DNA of 64,000 nucleotides, taken from the NCBI GenBank assembly GCA_910576545.1, contig CAJTKM010000015.1:1084-65083 (forward strand). Reading direction: 5' to 3'. The stretch comes from Lachnospiraceae bacterium. GTDB taxonomy: Bacteria > Bacillota > Clostridia > Lachnospirales > Anaerotignaceae. A program made the translations under genes and the position numbers. Numbering within the stretch: the first letter of the stretch is position 1; every line of letters begins with the position of its first letter. Below, in pieces: positions 1 to 8,863 of this stretch. The notes beneath the pieces were generated by a model that was not told the origin of the DNA, did no database searches, and worked only from the letters and a program-made list of their open reading frames with translations.

Positions 1-521
1 CTGTATGGCATTGTTGCAACAAACAGGTATGCCGTTACACGCTCACCGGTATCAGGGTCCATATAGTTCATTGACGGACCTGACCAGTCGACTTCAACCT
101 CTAATCCGGGTTTATGCCCTATGTGGCTCGTATAGTTTTTATCTGCCGCAAATTTCTTGTAATTTTTGGCAAATGTTATATAGGAACATGCATTCACCCC
201 GGCTTTCTCACATCTGGCACAGTATTCTTCCCAAAGGAGCTTTTCTGTGACGCCTGTCTTCTTTAACTCTCTATGGACGTAAGAATAATCAACCGGAGCA
301 TATCTGGGTTTATATTTAAACTTATCTGGATAGAACAGTTCATAAAGCCTGTCGTCATCCCATTCAGAAATATCATCCCATGATTTGTCTGATTGTAAGA
401 ATAACGCCTGTACTTCAGCGACGGTATTTCTTGATACACCTAAAACTTTTGACACCTCCCTTGCGCTTAGATTTTTTCCCAGAAGTTCCAGAATACTTCT
501 GACTTTTGTCTTCTTAAACAT
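1..521 (-). CDS. istA: IS21-family transposase IstA, N-terminal part (runs off window)
   Basis: Reading the minus strand from an ATG at 521, with a GGAGG site just upstream, gives about 173 uninterrupted codons to the window edge. The product begins with a helix-turn-helix region (SAREVSKVLGVSRNTV, about residues 19-34) and reaches the start of an rve-type integrase core (LEVEVDWSGPSMNYMDP, where the VDW aspartate is the usual first DDE residue). This order is that of IstA, the IS21 transposase; the istB helper should lie beyond the window. Nothing in the visible part is broken, so the element may be active. Family assignment is from motif recognition only. Confidence 0.85.
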   Translation of the reverse strand, partial: MFKKTKVRSILELLGKNLSAREVSKVLGVSRNTVAEVQALFLQSDKSWDDISEWDDDRLYELFYPDKFKYKPRYAPVDYSYVHRELKKTGVTEKLLWEEYCARCEKAGVNACSYITFAKNYKKFAADKNYTSHIGHKPGLEVEVDWSGPSMNYMDPDTGERVTAYLFVATMPY

Positions 522-632
522 AAAAAGACCTCCCTATAGATTATTTGGTGATACTGCATCAGCAGTTCTCCAAGAATAACTATAAGGAGATTTATAGTGA
601 AATCAAATATGTGTGCTGCCACAATATGTTGT

Positions 633-705
633 GGTGGCTCTGAAGGTGGAAAATACCATTTCCAGGTGGCTCTGAAGCGGGAAACTGGTGGCTCCCAAGG
701 GGGAT
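633..705. repeat. IS21 terminal repeat array (three copies)
   Basis: Three direct copies of a GGTGGCTC... motif start at 633, 665 and 687; the first two share GGTGGCTCTGAAG and end in GGAAA. They lie between the istA start and the boundary with IS3 sequence at about 710. IS21-type ends carry multiple transposase-binding repeats of this kind. A palindrome CCACAA-TATG-TTGTGG sits at 619-634, just inside. The rest of 522-632 shows no gene. Confidence 0.7.
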
Positions 706-710
706 AATAT

Positions 711-1400
711 TCCGTCCTTTGCCTTGATTTCCGTTATATCTGTAACACATTTTTTAACGGTTCTTCTGATGAAAAATCCCGTTTCAGCAGATCGTCAGAT
801 TTTCGTGTCTCTGGGTTTGCGTTTCGGACGGTGGCTGAGTCCGATTTTCTTCATGACGCGATAAACCGTCATCTTGCCGGGAATACGAATGCCTTCCGGC
901 TTTTTAAGAGAAGTGCCTGATACATGCGGATCCGTCCATAAGTATCGTTACATTCATCTTCTGATGCGATTGACTGCATGGCATCAGCTAAATCCTGATA
1001 TTTCTACGGCCGGTCTTTGCCTGCCAGATATTTATAAAACCCCTGCCGTGCCACTTTCAGCATCCGGCAGCAGAAAGAAATTTTACCCTTTATCACGCCG
1101 TCCTCGGTTTTTATGGCAGGAAACATCATTCTCTGCCTTTTGCAGACTTCCGATGGCTGGTGGCGAAAAAAGTGCTTGCTTCCTCAGGAAATTCATTATC
1201 TTCTTTCAGGCGGCGGATTTCTTTTTCCTGCTCTTTGACCTGCCTGCGCAGGAGGGACAATTCCTCGGCGAGACTCATTGCCGTCTGTGGTCTGTGCGAG
1301 CCTGATCCGGCATCCGGCCTTCCCTCTCTTGCTGCTTTCGTCCATGCATACATTGAACATTTACGGTTGCAGACTTGTTATAGTTCTTTTTGATGGATAT
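711..1400 (-). pseudogene. Decayed IS3-family transposase (orfA + orfB), cut by IS21
   Basis: On the minus strand, 1353-1126 encodes a coiled-coil OrfA tail (RRQVKEQEKEIRRLKEDNEF), while the preceding part, from about 1393, continues in another frame. Downstream, orfB starts at about 1126 (MMFPAIKTEDGVIKGKISF), hits an in-frame TAG after KDRP, continues (KYQDLADAMQSIASEDECND), then shifts frame at least twice while still encoding KMTVYRVMKKIGLSHRPKRK and LKKCVTDITEIKAKDG. The last is the start of the OrfB integrase core. Similarity stops at about 711, where IS21 sequence begins, so the IS21-like element seems to have inserted in orfB. Confidence 0.75.
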
Positions 1401-1428
1401 AATATTATGGTACGTTAGGTAGTCGGAT

Positions 1429-1591
1429 ATGTTTGAATATATGGCAGCACAGGAAGGCGAAAAACAGAACGTATCACTTCGGTGGGTAGGGCGGATATCT
1501 AAAAAATCAGATTGAGGGCGCAATAGACATCTATCCGATATGGCTCATTCCAAAAGATGCGCAAAAGCCTGTTGATATTCGAAAAAAGTAG
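1429..1591 (+). pseudogene. Broken small helix-turn-helix (excisionase-like) gene
   Basis: From ATG 1429 the frame gives MFEYMAAQEGEKQNVSLRWV, resembling the first half of the small HTH proteins of Clostridia that begin like MKYMTAQEAAKKWGVS. The frame then stops, but the next frame gives IEGAIDIYPIWLIPKDAQ followed by KPVDIRKK and a stop at 1591, which matches the typical C-terminal half. A frameshift and internal loss near 1495-1515 therefore separate two halves of one former gene. The match is from remembered family pattern, not a search. Confidence 0.6.
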
Positions 1592-1595
1592 GAAC

Positions 1596-1627
1596 TTGAC
1601 CACTTTTTGACTTTTAAGCTTTATAAT
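1596..1627 (+). promoter_or_regulatory. Probable promoter of the two-component operon
   Basis: TTGACC at 1596-1601 and TATAAT at 1622-1627 precede the response regulator start by 25 bases. The 20-base spacer is long, and a second TTGACT at 1607 forms an imperfect direct repeat (TTGACCACTT / TTGACTTTTA) that could be a regulator-binding site. Confidence 0.45.
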
Positions 1628-1651
1628 ATTTTGGATTAGGAGGTTTTTGCT

Positions 1652-2326
1652 ATGGCATATAAGATACTCATTGTTGATGATGAAAAGATGCTGACTAAAT
1701 TATTATCAAGCCACTTACAGGATTGTGGATATGAAACTTTTATAGCGGAAGATGCGGAGCAGGCAATATCCATGCTGAATACATATCCAGATTTAATTTT
1801 GCTTGACATCAACATGCCCGAAATGGATGGATTGGAGCTATGCAAGATTATCCGTAATAACGTCACCTGTCCTATTTTGTTTTTGACAGCTCGGATTACA
1901 GAACAGGACAAGGTAAACGGTTTGCAGGCCGGCGGCGATGACTACATAACCAAGCCTTTTAGTTTACAAGAATTGACCGCAAGGGTGGCGGCTCACCTAC
2001 GGAGGGACGAGAGAAGCAAGTGTACTCCTAAAATCGTATCTTCACAAGGCTTAATTGTAAATTTTGCTGAACGCAAAATTTTTTATGGAGAAACGGAACT
2101 GAGCTTATCAAATCGTGAATTTGATATTGTAGAGTTTCTGATGAGTAACGCTAACCAGATATTTGATAAAGAACGGATATACGAAGCCGTATGGGGCTTT
2201 AATGCTGAGGGCGACAGCAATGTTATTAAAGAGCATATCCGAAAAATCAGGAATAAACTGACTGAAGCTACGGGCAAGGAATATATAGAAACAGTTTGGG
2301 GGATGGGATATAGATGGAAAAAATGA
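1652..2326 (+). CDS. OmpR/PhoB-type response regulator (VanR-like)
   Basis: A 224-residue cytoplasmic response regulator. The receiver domain (about 1-120) has the acidic pair D9/D10, the phosphorylatable D52 in LDINMPEMDG, T79 and K101 in ITKPFS. The C-terminal winged-helix domain (about 130-224) ends with the usual ETVWGMGYRWKK. The start follows a TAGGAGG site at 1638. It overlaps the histidine kinase gene by 13 bases, so the two are translationally coupled and form a cognate pair. It probably controls the downstream lipoprotein/ABC genes and perhaps its own promoter. Confidence 0.9.
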   Translation: MAYKILIVDDEKMLTKLLSSHLQDCGYETFIAEDAEQAISMLNTYPDLILLDINMPEMDGLELCKIIRNNVTCPILFLTARITEQDKVNGLQAGGDDYITKPFSLQELTARVAAHLRRDERSKCTPKIVSSQGLIVNFAERKIFYGETELSLSNREFDIVEFLMSNANQIFDKERIYEAVWGFNAEGDSNVIKEHIRKIRNKLTEATGKEYIETVWGMGYRWKK

Positions 2327-3597
2327 AGAAAGTAAAATCTATTAAAAGTGCATTTATCTGGACGGTTGCCATTACAATGATAATTGTTTTTGCATCCTCT
2401 GCTTTGACAATTTATATCTGTTACCGTGTGCAGAAGAATATCCTCCCCGACTCACAGGAAATTTGGCTGCATACACAGACTATTATGGCAGATGGGATGG
2501 TATCTGAGGCAAAGCAAAGATTGATACTTGATGAACCTTCTAAAGTGTCTATACTTACCCCCGCTAAATCGGAAGAAGAAAAGTTAGGGGATACAGAATT
2601 TACAATAGAGAGAATAGAATCCAGCTTCTCCACACTTCGCCCAAAACAACAGTTACTATATAGAGCAATTAGCATTTCTATGGTAGGGCTTCCTTTTATT
2701 TATTCAGTTATAGGAATCATGTTATGTGCATGGTGGTTTTATAGGAAAAAGCTATCGCCGCCAATTCAGATTCTTGCAGATGCAACAAAGCATATAAAGG
2801 GGCAAGACCTTGATTTTATGGTTGCTTTTAGCAGTAACGATGAATTAGGCAGGCTTTGCACAGCTTTTGAAGAAATGCGGCAAGCTTTGTGTGATAACAA
2901 CCGACAGCTATGGAATATGATTGAGCAGCGGAAAATTTTACAGGCATCAGTGGCACATGACCTCAGAAATCCGATTGCGATTATAGAGGGCTATGTCGAA
3001 TATATGCAGCAATGCTTTACAAATGGATGTCTGAACGATGAGAAATTGCAGCATACACTATCCAACCTTGCGATAACCTCAAAACGACTTGAGCGTTATA
3101 CAGACTATATTCGTGATTTGAATACCATTGAAGAAACCGAAACAAAGTATTCTGTCGTTCAGTTGCCAGATTTTCTGAAAAATGCTACAGAAAGTTTTTC
3201 ACTTATTGCAGGACAACATAGCCTGGAGATTGAATATCATTCTACCGTATCCGAATGCCAAGTAAAATTAGATGAGCAAATATTTTACCGTATTGTTGAG
3301 AATATCTTTTCCAATGCCATTCGATATGCTAATAGCAAAGTGAGTTTCCTATACACATTTATTGATGATGTACTTACTATAACCATTACAGACGACGGAA
3401 AAGGATTTTCAAAGACAATGCTCCGCAAAAAGAATACCTTTCTTTATTCTGAAGATAAAATGGGGGGACATATGGGATTGGGATTGGCTACAAGCCGTGT
3501 CCTTAGCCAGAAACACGGCGGATGTTTAGAATTTTCAAATGTTACTCCGAACGGAGCTTCTGTAACAATTAAACTTGCAGCCAACAAAGTGGTGTAA
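2314..3597 (+). CDS. Membrane sensor histidine kinase
   Basis: A 427-residue class I histidine kinase. One transmembrane helix (about 13-36), a roughly 80-residue extracellular sensor segment, a second helix (about 119-143), then HAMP, the dimerisation/phosphoacceptor box VAHDLRNPIAIIEGY with H215, and an HATPase_c domain with N-box (N330/N334), G1 (DDGKGF, 360-365) and G2 (GGHMGLGLA, 384-392). It is the partner of the overlapping response regulator. The small extracellular loop resembles kinases that sense envelope stress or peptides, but no ligand can be inferred. Confidence 0.9.
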   Translation: MEKMKKVKSIKSAFIWTVAITMIIVFASSALTIYICYRVQKNILPDSQEIWLHTQTIMADGMVSEAKQRLILDEPSKVSILTPAKSEEEKLGDTEFTIERIESSFSTLRPKQQLLYRAISISMVGLPFIYSVIGIMLCAWWFYRKKLSPPIQILADATKHIKGQDLDFMVAFSSNDELGRLCTAFEEMRQALCDNNRQLWNMIEQRKILQASVAHDLRNPIAIIEGYVEYMQQCFTNGCLNDEKLQHTLSNLAITSKRLERYTDYIRDLNTIEETETKYSVVQLPDFLKNATESFSLIAGQHSLEIEYHSTVSECQVKLDEQIFYRIVENIFSNAIRYANSKVSFLYTFIDDVLTITITDDGKGFSKTMLRKKNTFLYSEDKMGGHMGLGLATSRVLSQKHGGCLEFSNVTPNGASVTIKLAANKVV

Positions 3598-3658
3598 TAT
3601 TTTTATTGGAGTAAAAAGTGATTGGCAAACAATCAAGGTTTATTTTAGAGGATTTGAA

Positions 3659-3804
3659 ATGGATAAAAAAGAACGCTGAACTGGATAATAGCAATTATAG
3701 CTGCTGTTGGATATTTAACAATCAGTATTGTGCTTGATGCACGGACTTATTCTTGGCTTAAATGGGGAATTTATGCGAATTATAGATTGATACTATTTAT
3801 TTGA
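3659..3804 (+). pseudogene. Remnant of a small membrane protein
   Basis: ATG 3659 encodes MDKKER then stops. The adjacent frame continues with WIIAIIAAVGYLTISIVLDA and TYSWLKWGIYANYRLILFI to a stop at 3804, which looks like one transmembrane helix plus an aromatic amphipathic segment. A single frameshift after codon 6 would restore a roughly 48-residue membrane peptide. The function is not recognised. The rest of 3598-3979 shows no other gene. Confidence 0.45.
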
Positions 3805-3979
3805 TACCTTTTCCCGTTTATCGAGCAACATAAAAAGTAAGACACATAAGACGCAGAACCAGCAGACTTGTGAGAAATCACAGTTTGTTGTTTTTTTATG
3901 TAATTTTTTATTCCTTGACCGCATTTTGACATTTGGCTTTTATAATTGAAATACATCAAACATGGCAGGAGGATAAACA

Positions 3980-5017
3980 ATGCGAAAACGAATATTATCA
4001 TTAGTTATGATTTGCGGCTTGCTATTCACTACGACAGCTTGCGGAAAATATAACATAGAGGACGGAAAAGCTCCCCCGCAAAACACGGAAGAAAATCCAT
4101 TCAAAGAATCAGAGGAAGATGGTTCTCTAGGTTTTCTCAGTCACGAGGAAGTAAATCCCACCAGAGCGGATGACCAGAGTGTTTTACCGTATGAATATCA
4201 CGGCGGAGAATTCACCTTGGACTATCAGTTTACATCAGAGGGAAAATTGGATAACATAGGCTTCCTGCTCTTTTTGGACGGAAAGCCACAGGCGTACAAG
4301 GTAAATGATACGAGGGCGGAATACGAGTATCTCCATTGTTTCCAAACATCAGAAAAGCACGAAGAAAAATTTTCGTTTGTGTTTACACCGAACACGGGAA
4401 AAAAAGGAGAGACCCTGAATATTACAATTCTGAGCATTACCAATCCCGCTTTCCAACCTGATATGAAAGAAACATCAAGTTACGGCTGGTATCACCGACA
4501 CCTTGAAAGAGTGCTGAAACTACATTTTAATGAGGATGCTCCAGACAGCGACATCTTTTATGGAGAAAGTGAAAATATTTTTCGTGATGTCAGCGTTGCA
4601 GAAGAAAAAATCACTTCCGCTTTTATTGAGAATGAGCTTGTGAAAAACGGTTGGAATGGAATTACTATGGATACATTGGATAGCGGCGTTTATTCGACTA
4701 TTTCATATGATGGCGAATTAGTGTATGACAATATCAATCTTACCAATAAAGACACACTTACAGTGCGTTACACGATCTGCGGAATGCCGGGTACAAGGTA
4801 TGGCATATCATTTTTCTTAAATCATAAGCCTATATCGTTTGATAAAGTGATTTCATACAATGCAGCATTAACCAAAGGAAATGTGTGGATAATGGAAGCT
4901 ATCATAGACACATCTAAATTAGATGGCTTCAATACTTTCTATGCAGTAGCTGTTGCTGCAAGCAATGATTGTTCTACAAATAAGACAGGCTCAATTTTGC
5001 TTTATAAGGAGGGCTGA
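3980..5017 (+). CDS. Putative lipoprotein of unknown function
   Basis: A 345-residue protein with a lipoprotein signal (MRKRILSLVMICGLLFTTTAC, lipidated Cys at 21), a polar acidic linker to about residue 70, then two regions of beta-strand-like character (about 75-165 and 215-345). AGGAGG precedes the start. It is the first of three lipoproteins in a row (3 bases to the next), all in the orientation of the two-component and ABC genes, so it is probably co-transcribed and acts on the outer face of the membrane as a sensor accessory or binding protein. No known domain was recognised. Confidence 0.75.
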   Translation: MRKRILSLVMICGLLFTTTACGKYNIEDGKAPPQNTEENPFKESEEDGSLGFLSHEEVNPTRADDQSVLPYEYHGGEFTLDYQFTSEGKLDNIGFLLFLDGKPQAYKVNDTRAEYEYLHCFQTSEKHEEKFSFVFTPNTGKKGETLNITILSITNPAFQPDMKETSSYGWYHRHLERVLKLHFNEDAPDSDIFYGESENIFRDVSVAEEKITSAFIENELVKNGWNGITMDTLDSGVYSTISYDGELVYDNINLTNKDTLTVRYTICGMPGTRYGISFFLNHKPISFDKVISYNAALTKGNVWIMEAIIDTSKLDGFNTFYAVAVAASNDCSTNKTGSILLYKEG

Positions 5018-5020
5018 AAA

Positions 5021-5518
5021 ATGAAAACAAAATTGATATGTATGTTGTTTATGCTCGTTTTGACCTTTGCCCTGTCAGCATGTAGCGGCGGTCAAGATGA
5101 TAATACAGAGAAATCCCAAAATGATATAATAACGACACAACCCAATAACAGTATTCGTGCTGATAATATCGACAATAATATTACAAAGCCAGAGAATGCC
5201 GGCGAAGATACCGGACCCACAGAGCCAAACGATAATGATAAAGATGCCGCTGAACCACAGGATGGCACTAAGGAAAAAAGCAGCACGGAATCAGATACGG
5301 ATAAAAAAGGCAATAACGCAATTCCATTCGAGAATAATGCAGATAACAGTTCTCAAATTTCTAAAGATAACGGTCAGCAATCCGTAACTATTGAAATATT
5401 TGACAGCTCTGCAACGCCCCAAAAAGGAAGCGGTAATCTTAATGCAAATGGCGGGGGAAATGAAAAATCTGATACTCAAATAACTGAAAGTAAAAATGAA
5501 ACTATTTTATCTCAATAA
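5021..5518 (+). CDS. Low-complexity putative lipoprotein
   Basis: A 165-residue protein with a signal peptide ending in LSAC (Cys 21). The mature part is almost entirely N, D, T, E, S, K and Q with no hydrophobic core, so it is probably disordered. The GGAGGGCTGAAAA site and first codons are nearly the same as in the next gene (5532), pointing to a local duplication of the translation-start and signal-peptide segment. It may be a surface spacer or a degenerated lipoprotein whose folded domain was lost. Function unknown. Confidence 0.65.
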   Translation: MKTKLICMLFMLVLTFALSACSGGQDDNTEKSQNDIITTQPNNSIRADNIDNNITKPENAGEDTGPTEPNDNDKDAAEPQDGTKEKSSTESDTDKKGNNAIPFENNADNSSQISKDNGQQSVTIEIFDSSATPQKGSGNLNANGGGNEKSDTQITESKNETILSQ

Positions 5519-5531
5519 GGAGGGCTGAAAA

Positions 5532-6752
5532 ATGAAAACGAAATTTATGTGTATTATGCTTATACTTGCTTTTGCTCTTAATCTGTCAGCTTGTGGTAAC
5601 AGCCAGGAAAATATGAAAAGTTCTGAAAACGGAATCTCCACAGATGTGCCACAGTCCGAAAAAAATAATACATCGAAAAAAACAGGAAGTGAAAGCAGCG
5701 ACAATAATACGAAGGTTGGAACGGTTAATGGCCCGGCTTTTTCCGGAAAGGTCAGCGGTTGTTATTATGCCGATGGCAATCGGATTATTGTTGCAGCGGA
5801 TAAGCTCTATCTTTATGATACACAAAAAAGCGAGACTATAGCAAGTGCGGATATTTTTTTGAATGAGTTATGTGTGCAGTCTTATTCGGACGGGTATTTC
5901 ATTGTCGGTGAAGAAAATGGCAGCGGCAGCGCGAGTTCATTTGCAACGGCACAAAGCAGTAATGGAATAAAAGGATACCTATTAAATAAGGATTTTGTTG
6001 TTGAGAATACAATTTCCTTAAGCGGGCTGCTAAATGATGATTTTGTTCTCCAAATGGCGAGTGTCACCATTTCACAGGACGGAAAGCAAATCGCTCTCGG
6101 CGGATTACAAGGACTTTATCTCTATGATATTTCTTCCCAAAAGGTACATACCATTCTGAACTATTCCGAAAATGGCAGGGCAAATAATATGCAGATTGCA
6201 ACGATAGATAGTCTTGCCTTTACAGGAGATAAAACTTTAACTTATGTAGGCACGGGAATAAGCTCTGATGGCGGGGATGGAGTCTCTGTTTATGGAACAG
6301 TATCTACAGACAATGCAAGTCTTAGTATCACCCAAAAAGCCGATTATGAAGTGGATGCTGAAGAAGTACAAAAGGGCGGAAACTTACTTGTCATGCCCCA
6401 GAACTTTAACAAAAATAATGGAACGCTGCTAATGCTTGATACTGCATCTAATACAGAAAAAAAGCTCACATTCTCAGGCAGCAGCGAAGGAAAAGACGGG
6501 GTTTTCTGCTCTGAGCAAGGGAAATATGTTGCTGCTTCCATTTTGGGAGAAGCCAGCGTAACAATAAATATTTATGATACAGCATCGGGAAAGGTTATCC
6601 ATACTGAAACGGTCAAGGACGACAACAGTACTTATTTCCTGCGTATCCCGCAGATTTTAATTTTAGATGAATCAGGCACCTGCATCGTTGTGCTTGGGCG
6701 AGGTATCAGTGAAGTAAGCACCTTGATAACAACATTTGGCTTTAAGGGGTAA
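5532..6752 (+). CDS. Lipoprotein with beta-propeller-like repeats
   Basis: A 406-residue protein with a lipobox at LSAC (Cys 21), a short polar linker, then repeated four-strand motifs (for example SGCYYADGNRIIVAADKLYL, QDGKQIALGGLQGLYLYDIS, DGVFCSEQGKYVAASILGEA) typical of WD40/YVTN-like propellers. Such domains usually serve as extracytoplasmic binding scaffolds. It lies 6 bases before the ABC ATPase gene. The propeller at the C-terminus of the second permease (8839) suggests two related extracellular binding parts in one system. Family membership is judged from repeat pattern only. Confidence 0.75.
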   Translation: MKTKFMCIMLILAFALNLSACGNSQENMKSSENGISTDVPQSEKNNTSKKTGSESSDNNTKVGTVNGPAFSGKVSGCYYADGNRIIVAADKLYLYDTQKSETIASADIFLNELCVQSYSDGYFIVGEENGSGSASSFATAQSSNGIKGYLLNKDFVVENTISLSGLLNDDFVLQMASVTISQDGKQIALGGLQGLYLYDISSQKVHTILNYSENGRANNMQIATIDSLAFTGDKTLTYVGTGISSDGGDGVSVYGTVSTDNASLSITQKADYEVDAEEVQKGGNLLVMPQNFNKNNGTLLMLDTASNTEKKLTFSGSSEGKDGVFCSEQGKYVAASILGEASVTINIYDTASGKVIHTETVKDDNSTYFLRIPQILILDESGTCIVVLGRGISEVSTLITTFGFKG

Positions 6753-6758
6753 TTATCT

Positions 6759-7625
6759 ATGAAAGTATCATTTCAGAATATTTCAAAACAGTATAAAGGT
6801 AAATATGCCCTGAAGAATTTTACTACTGAACTATCGGAGGGTGTCTATGGACTTTTAGGAGCTAACGGCGCAGGAAAAACAACGCTGATAAATATATTTG
6901 TCGGCATTTTGGGCAGCGATAATGGAACTGTTTTGATAGACGGTCAAGATGCAGAAAAAATGGGCAAAGACTTTTTATCAAAAATCGGCTATATGCCGCA
7001 ATATCCTATCTTCTATCGGGATTTTACGGTAATGGATTTCCTGTTATATATGTGTGCATTAAAAGGAATCCCTGCTGAACAAGGAAAAGAACGGGCTTTG
7101 GAGCTTCTGGGCATTGTCAACCTTTTAGATGCGAAAGATAAAAAGATTGGCGCTCTTTCTGGTGGTATGCGGCAGAGAGCCGGCATTGTCCAGGCAATGT
7201 TAGGCGACCCTAAAATCCTTATTTTAGACGAGCCTACAGCAGGGCTTGACCCAAGTGAACGCATCCGCTTTCGCAATTTGATTTCACAGTTTGCACAGGG
7301 ACGGACGATTTTGCTGGCTACCCATATCGTTTCTGATGTCGAGTGTATTGCAAAAGAGATTATTATTCTAAAAGAAGGCAGTTTGATTACGCAAGGAACT
7401 ACCGACGTATTAGAACAGAGTATCTATGGTAAAGTGTGGGAAGTGACAACAAACGCCAAAGAGGCTGCCTGCCTTAGCAACAAATATTATGTCAGTAATA
7501 TGAAGCAGCAGGGCGAAAATTTTTCAGTAAGGATTGTAAGCGACAGCTTGCCCGCAGCAAACGCAGTAAAAGCTTCCCCTAACTTGGAAGATGTATTTTT
7601 ATATTATTTTGGAGAGAAAAAATGA
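6759..7625 (+). CDS. ABC transporter ATP-binding protein
   Basis: A 288-residue ATPase with Walker A GANGAGKT (34-41), a Q-loop near YMPQY, signature LSGGMRQR, Walker B ILILDEP and switch His in LLATHIV. The C-terminal extension (about 215-288) resembles that of BcrA/CcmA-type exporters. It overlaps the first permease gene by 4 bases (ATGA). With two permeases it should form an exporter or membrane-remodelling transporter; the closeness to a histidine kinase suggests peptide-antibiotic defence, which is inference. Confidence 0.9.
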   Translation: MKVSFQNISKQYKGKYALKNFTTELSEGVYGLLGANGAGKTTLINIFVGILGSDNGTVLIDGQDAEKMGKDFLSKIGYMPQYPIFYRDFTVMDFLLYMCALKGIPAEQGKERALELLGIVNLLDAKDKKIGALSGGMRQRAGIVQAMLGDPKILILDEPTAGLDPSERIRFRNLISQFAQGRTILLATHIVSDVECIAKEIIILKEGSLITQGTTDVLEQSIYGKVWEVTTNAKEAACLSNKYYVSNMKQQGENFSVRIVSDSLPAANAVKASPNLEDVFLYYFGEKK

Positions 7626-8863
7626 CACGCTTAATCAGATATGAATTTTACAAATTGTTTTGCAAGCGGTCAATACTTGTTGTACTTATTCTGTTCAGCG
7701 TAATAAACCTGTTCAAAATAAATAATGAATTTCATTCCTATTCCTACCTGGCAGACGGGGAAGACAGCCGCAGCTGGAACAGCGTGTATTGGCAGCTCTA
7801 TGGGAAATATTGTGGAGAGATAACTACCGATAAAATCAATAATCTTCTTGGCCTGTATCAGCCGTTAGCAGATGCTACGGCTGATATGACGGCAAGCACA
7901 GACACAGATGACCCGAATACGATGACGGGAAATATATATAGTGACGAAAACATCTTAGAAAAATACTATGTACAGCCTATGGAATATTTCTATAATTATC
8001 GGACTTATGCATCGGAAGTGGCAAAGAAGGCAAAAGAAAATGCTGCATTTTACAAGGAACAAGGACAGACTTATGAAGTGCGTAAAAACAGTGTAATTTA
8101 CAATCTTTATTCTGGACGGAATATACCAGCTTTTGCCTATCAGGAAATGTATAACTACTATTTGAACTATGACTTTTCAAATATATTGGTTTTGTTCCTT
8201 TGTTTATACGGAATTATCAGCACTTTCGTCTATGAAAAGGAAACGCAGATGGATATGCTGTTACTGACGAACCCTAATGGCGGAAAAAAAACAGTATTAG
8301 CTAAAATTGTTGCAGTTACTTTATTTGTAATAAGTGTTGTAATATGGTTTTCCGTGCTGGATTATCTTGGCTTTTCCTTTTCATTTGGAACAATGGAGGG
8401 ATATAATCTTCCTTTGTATGCCATCAGCAATTTCAGTACGGCTGCGGTAAACTGCAATTTGTGGCAATATGTAGTTCTATCCGCAATTACAAAAGCAATC
8501 GGCATATGGACTATGAGTATGGTATTCCTATTGATTTCCATGTTTTGGCGTAACGCTCTTATCCCATTTGTCGCTGACTTGGGAGCAGCCTTATGTTTGA
8601 TTATTACAGGTGCATCACAGAGTTACTCAAGCAATATTTGGCTAAAGATAATAAACCCATACTCGCTGCTTTCTAACCGTATCCTGTTCGGTAAGACTGA
8701 ATTTATCGGTTTTGCGGGCTATCCAATACAAAGTTTTTTGGCAGCTATTATTTTTGCCGTAATAGTGGGAATGGCTGTAATAACGGTAATGGTTATACTT
8801 TCTGGGAAGAATTGTCATTGCCGGGACAGGAGGATAAAATGTCTGGATTCATGTACGAAATAA
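7622..8863 (+). CDS. ABC-2-type permease
   Basis: A 413-residue membrane protein: one N-terminal helix (about 17-35), a roughly 130-residue extracellular domain, then five or more helices between about 185 and 400, the usual layout of ABC-2 permeases with a large first loop. It is translationally coupled to the ATPase. The last residues (CHCRDRRIKCLDSCTK) lie within a 25-base overlap with the next permease gene, which is longer than other junctions here; an indel may have extended this tail. Confidence 0.85.
   Translation: MTRLIRYEFYKLFCKRSILVVLILFSVINLFKINNEFHSYSYLADGEDSRSWNSVYWQLYGKYCGEITTDKINNLLGLYQPLADATADMTASTDTDDPNTMTGNIYSDENILEKYYVQPMEYFYNYRTYASEVAKKAKENAAFYKEQGQTYEVRKNSVIYNLYSGRNIPAFAYQEMYNYYLNYDFSNILVLFLCLYGIISTFVYEKETQMDMLLLTNPNGGKKTVLAKIVAVTLFVISVVIWFSVLDYLGFSFSFGTMEGYNLPLYAISNFSTAAVNCNLWQYVVLSAITKAIGIWTMSMVFLLISMFWRNALIPFVADLGAALCLIITGASQSYSSNIWLKIINPYSLLSNRILFGKTEFIGFAGYPIQSFLAAIIFAVIVGMAVITVMVILSGKNCHCRDRRIKCLDSCTK

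Noticed and set aside
5-579. Two plus-strand open frames at the window start
   Set aside because: They are antisense to the IS21 transposase, which has both HTH and integrase motifs.
633-705. Possible short CRISPR-like repeat
   Set aside because: Three degenerate copies with uneven spacing (32 and 22 bases) directly inside an IS21 end are better explained as transposase-binding repeats.
874-1305. A 143-codon plus-strand frame
   Set aside because: It is antisense to the decayed IS3 transposase and encodes nothing recognisable.
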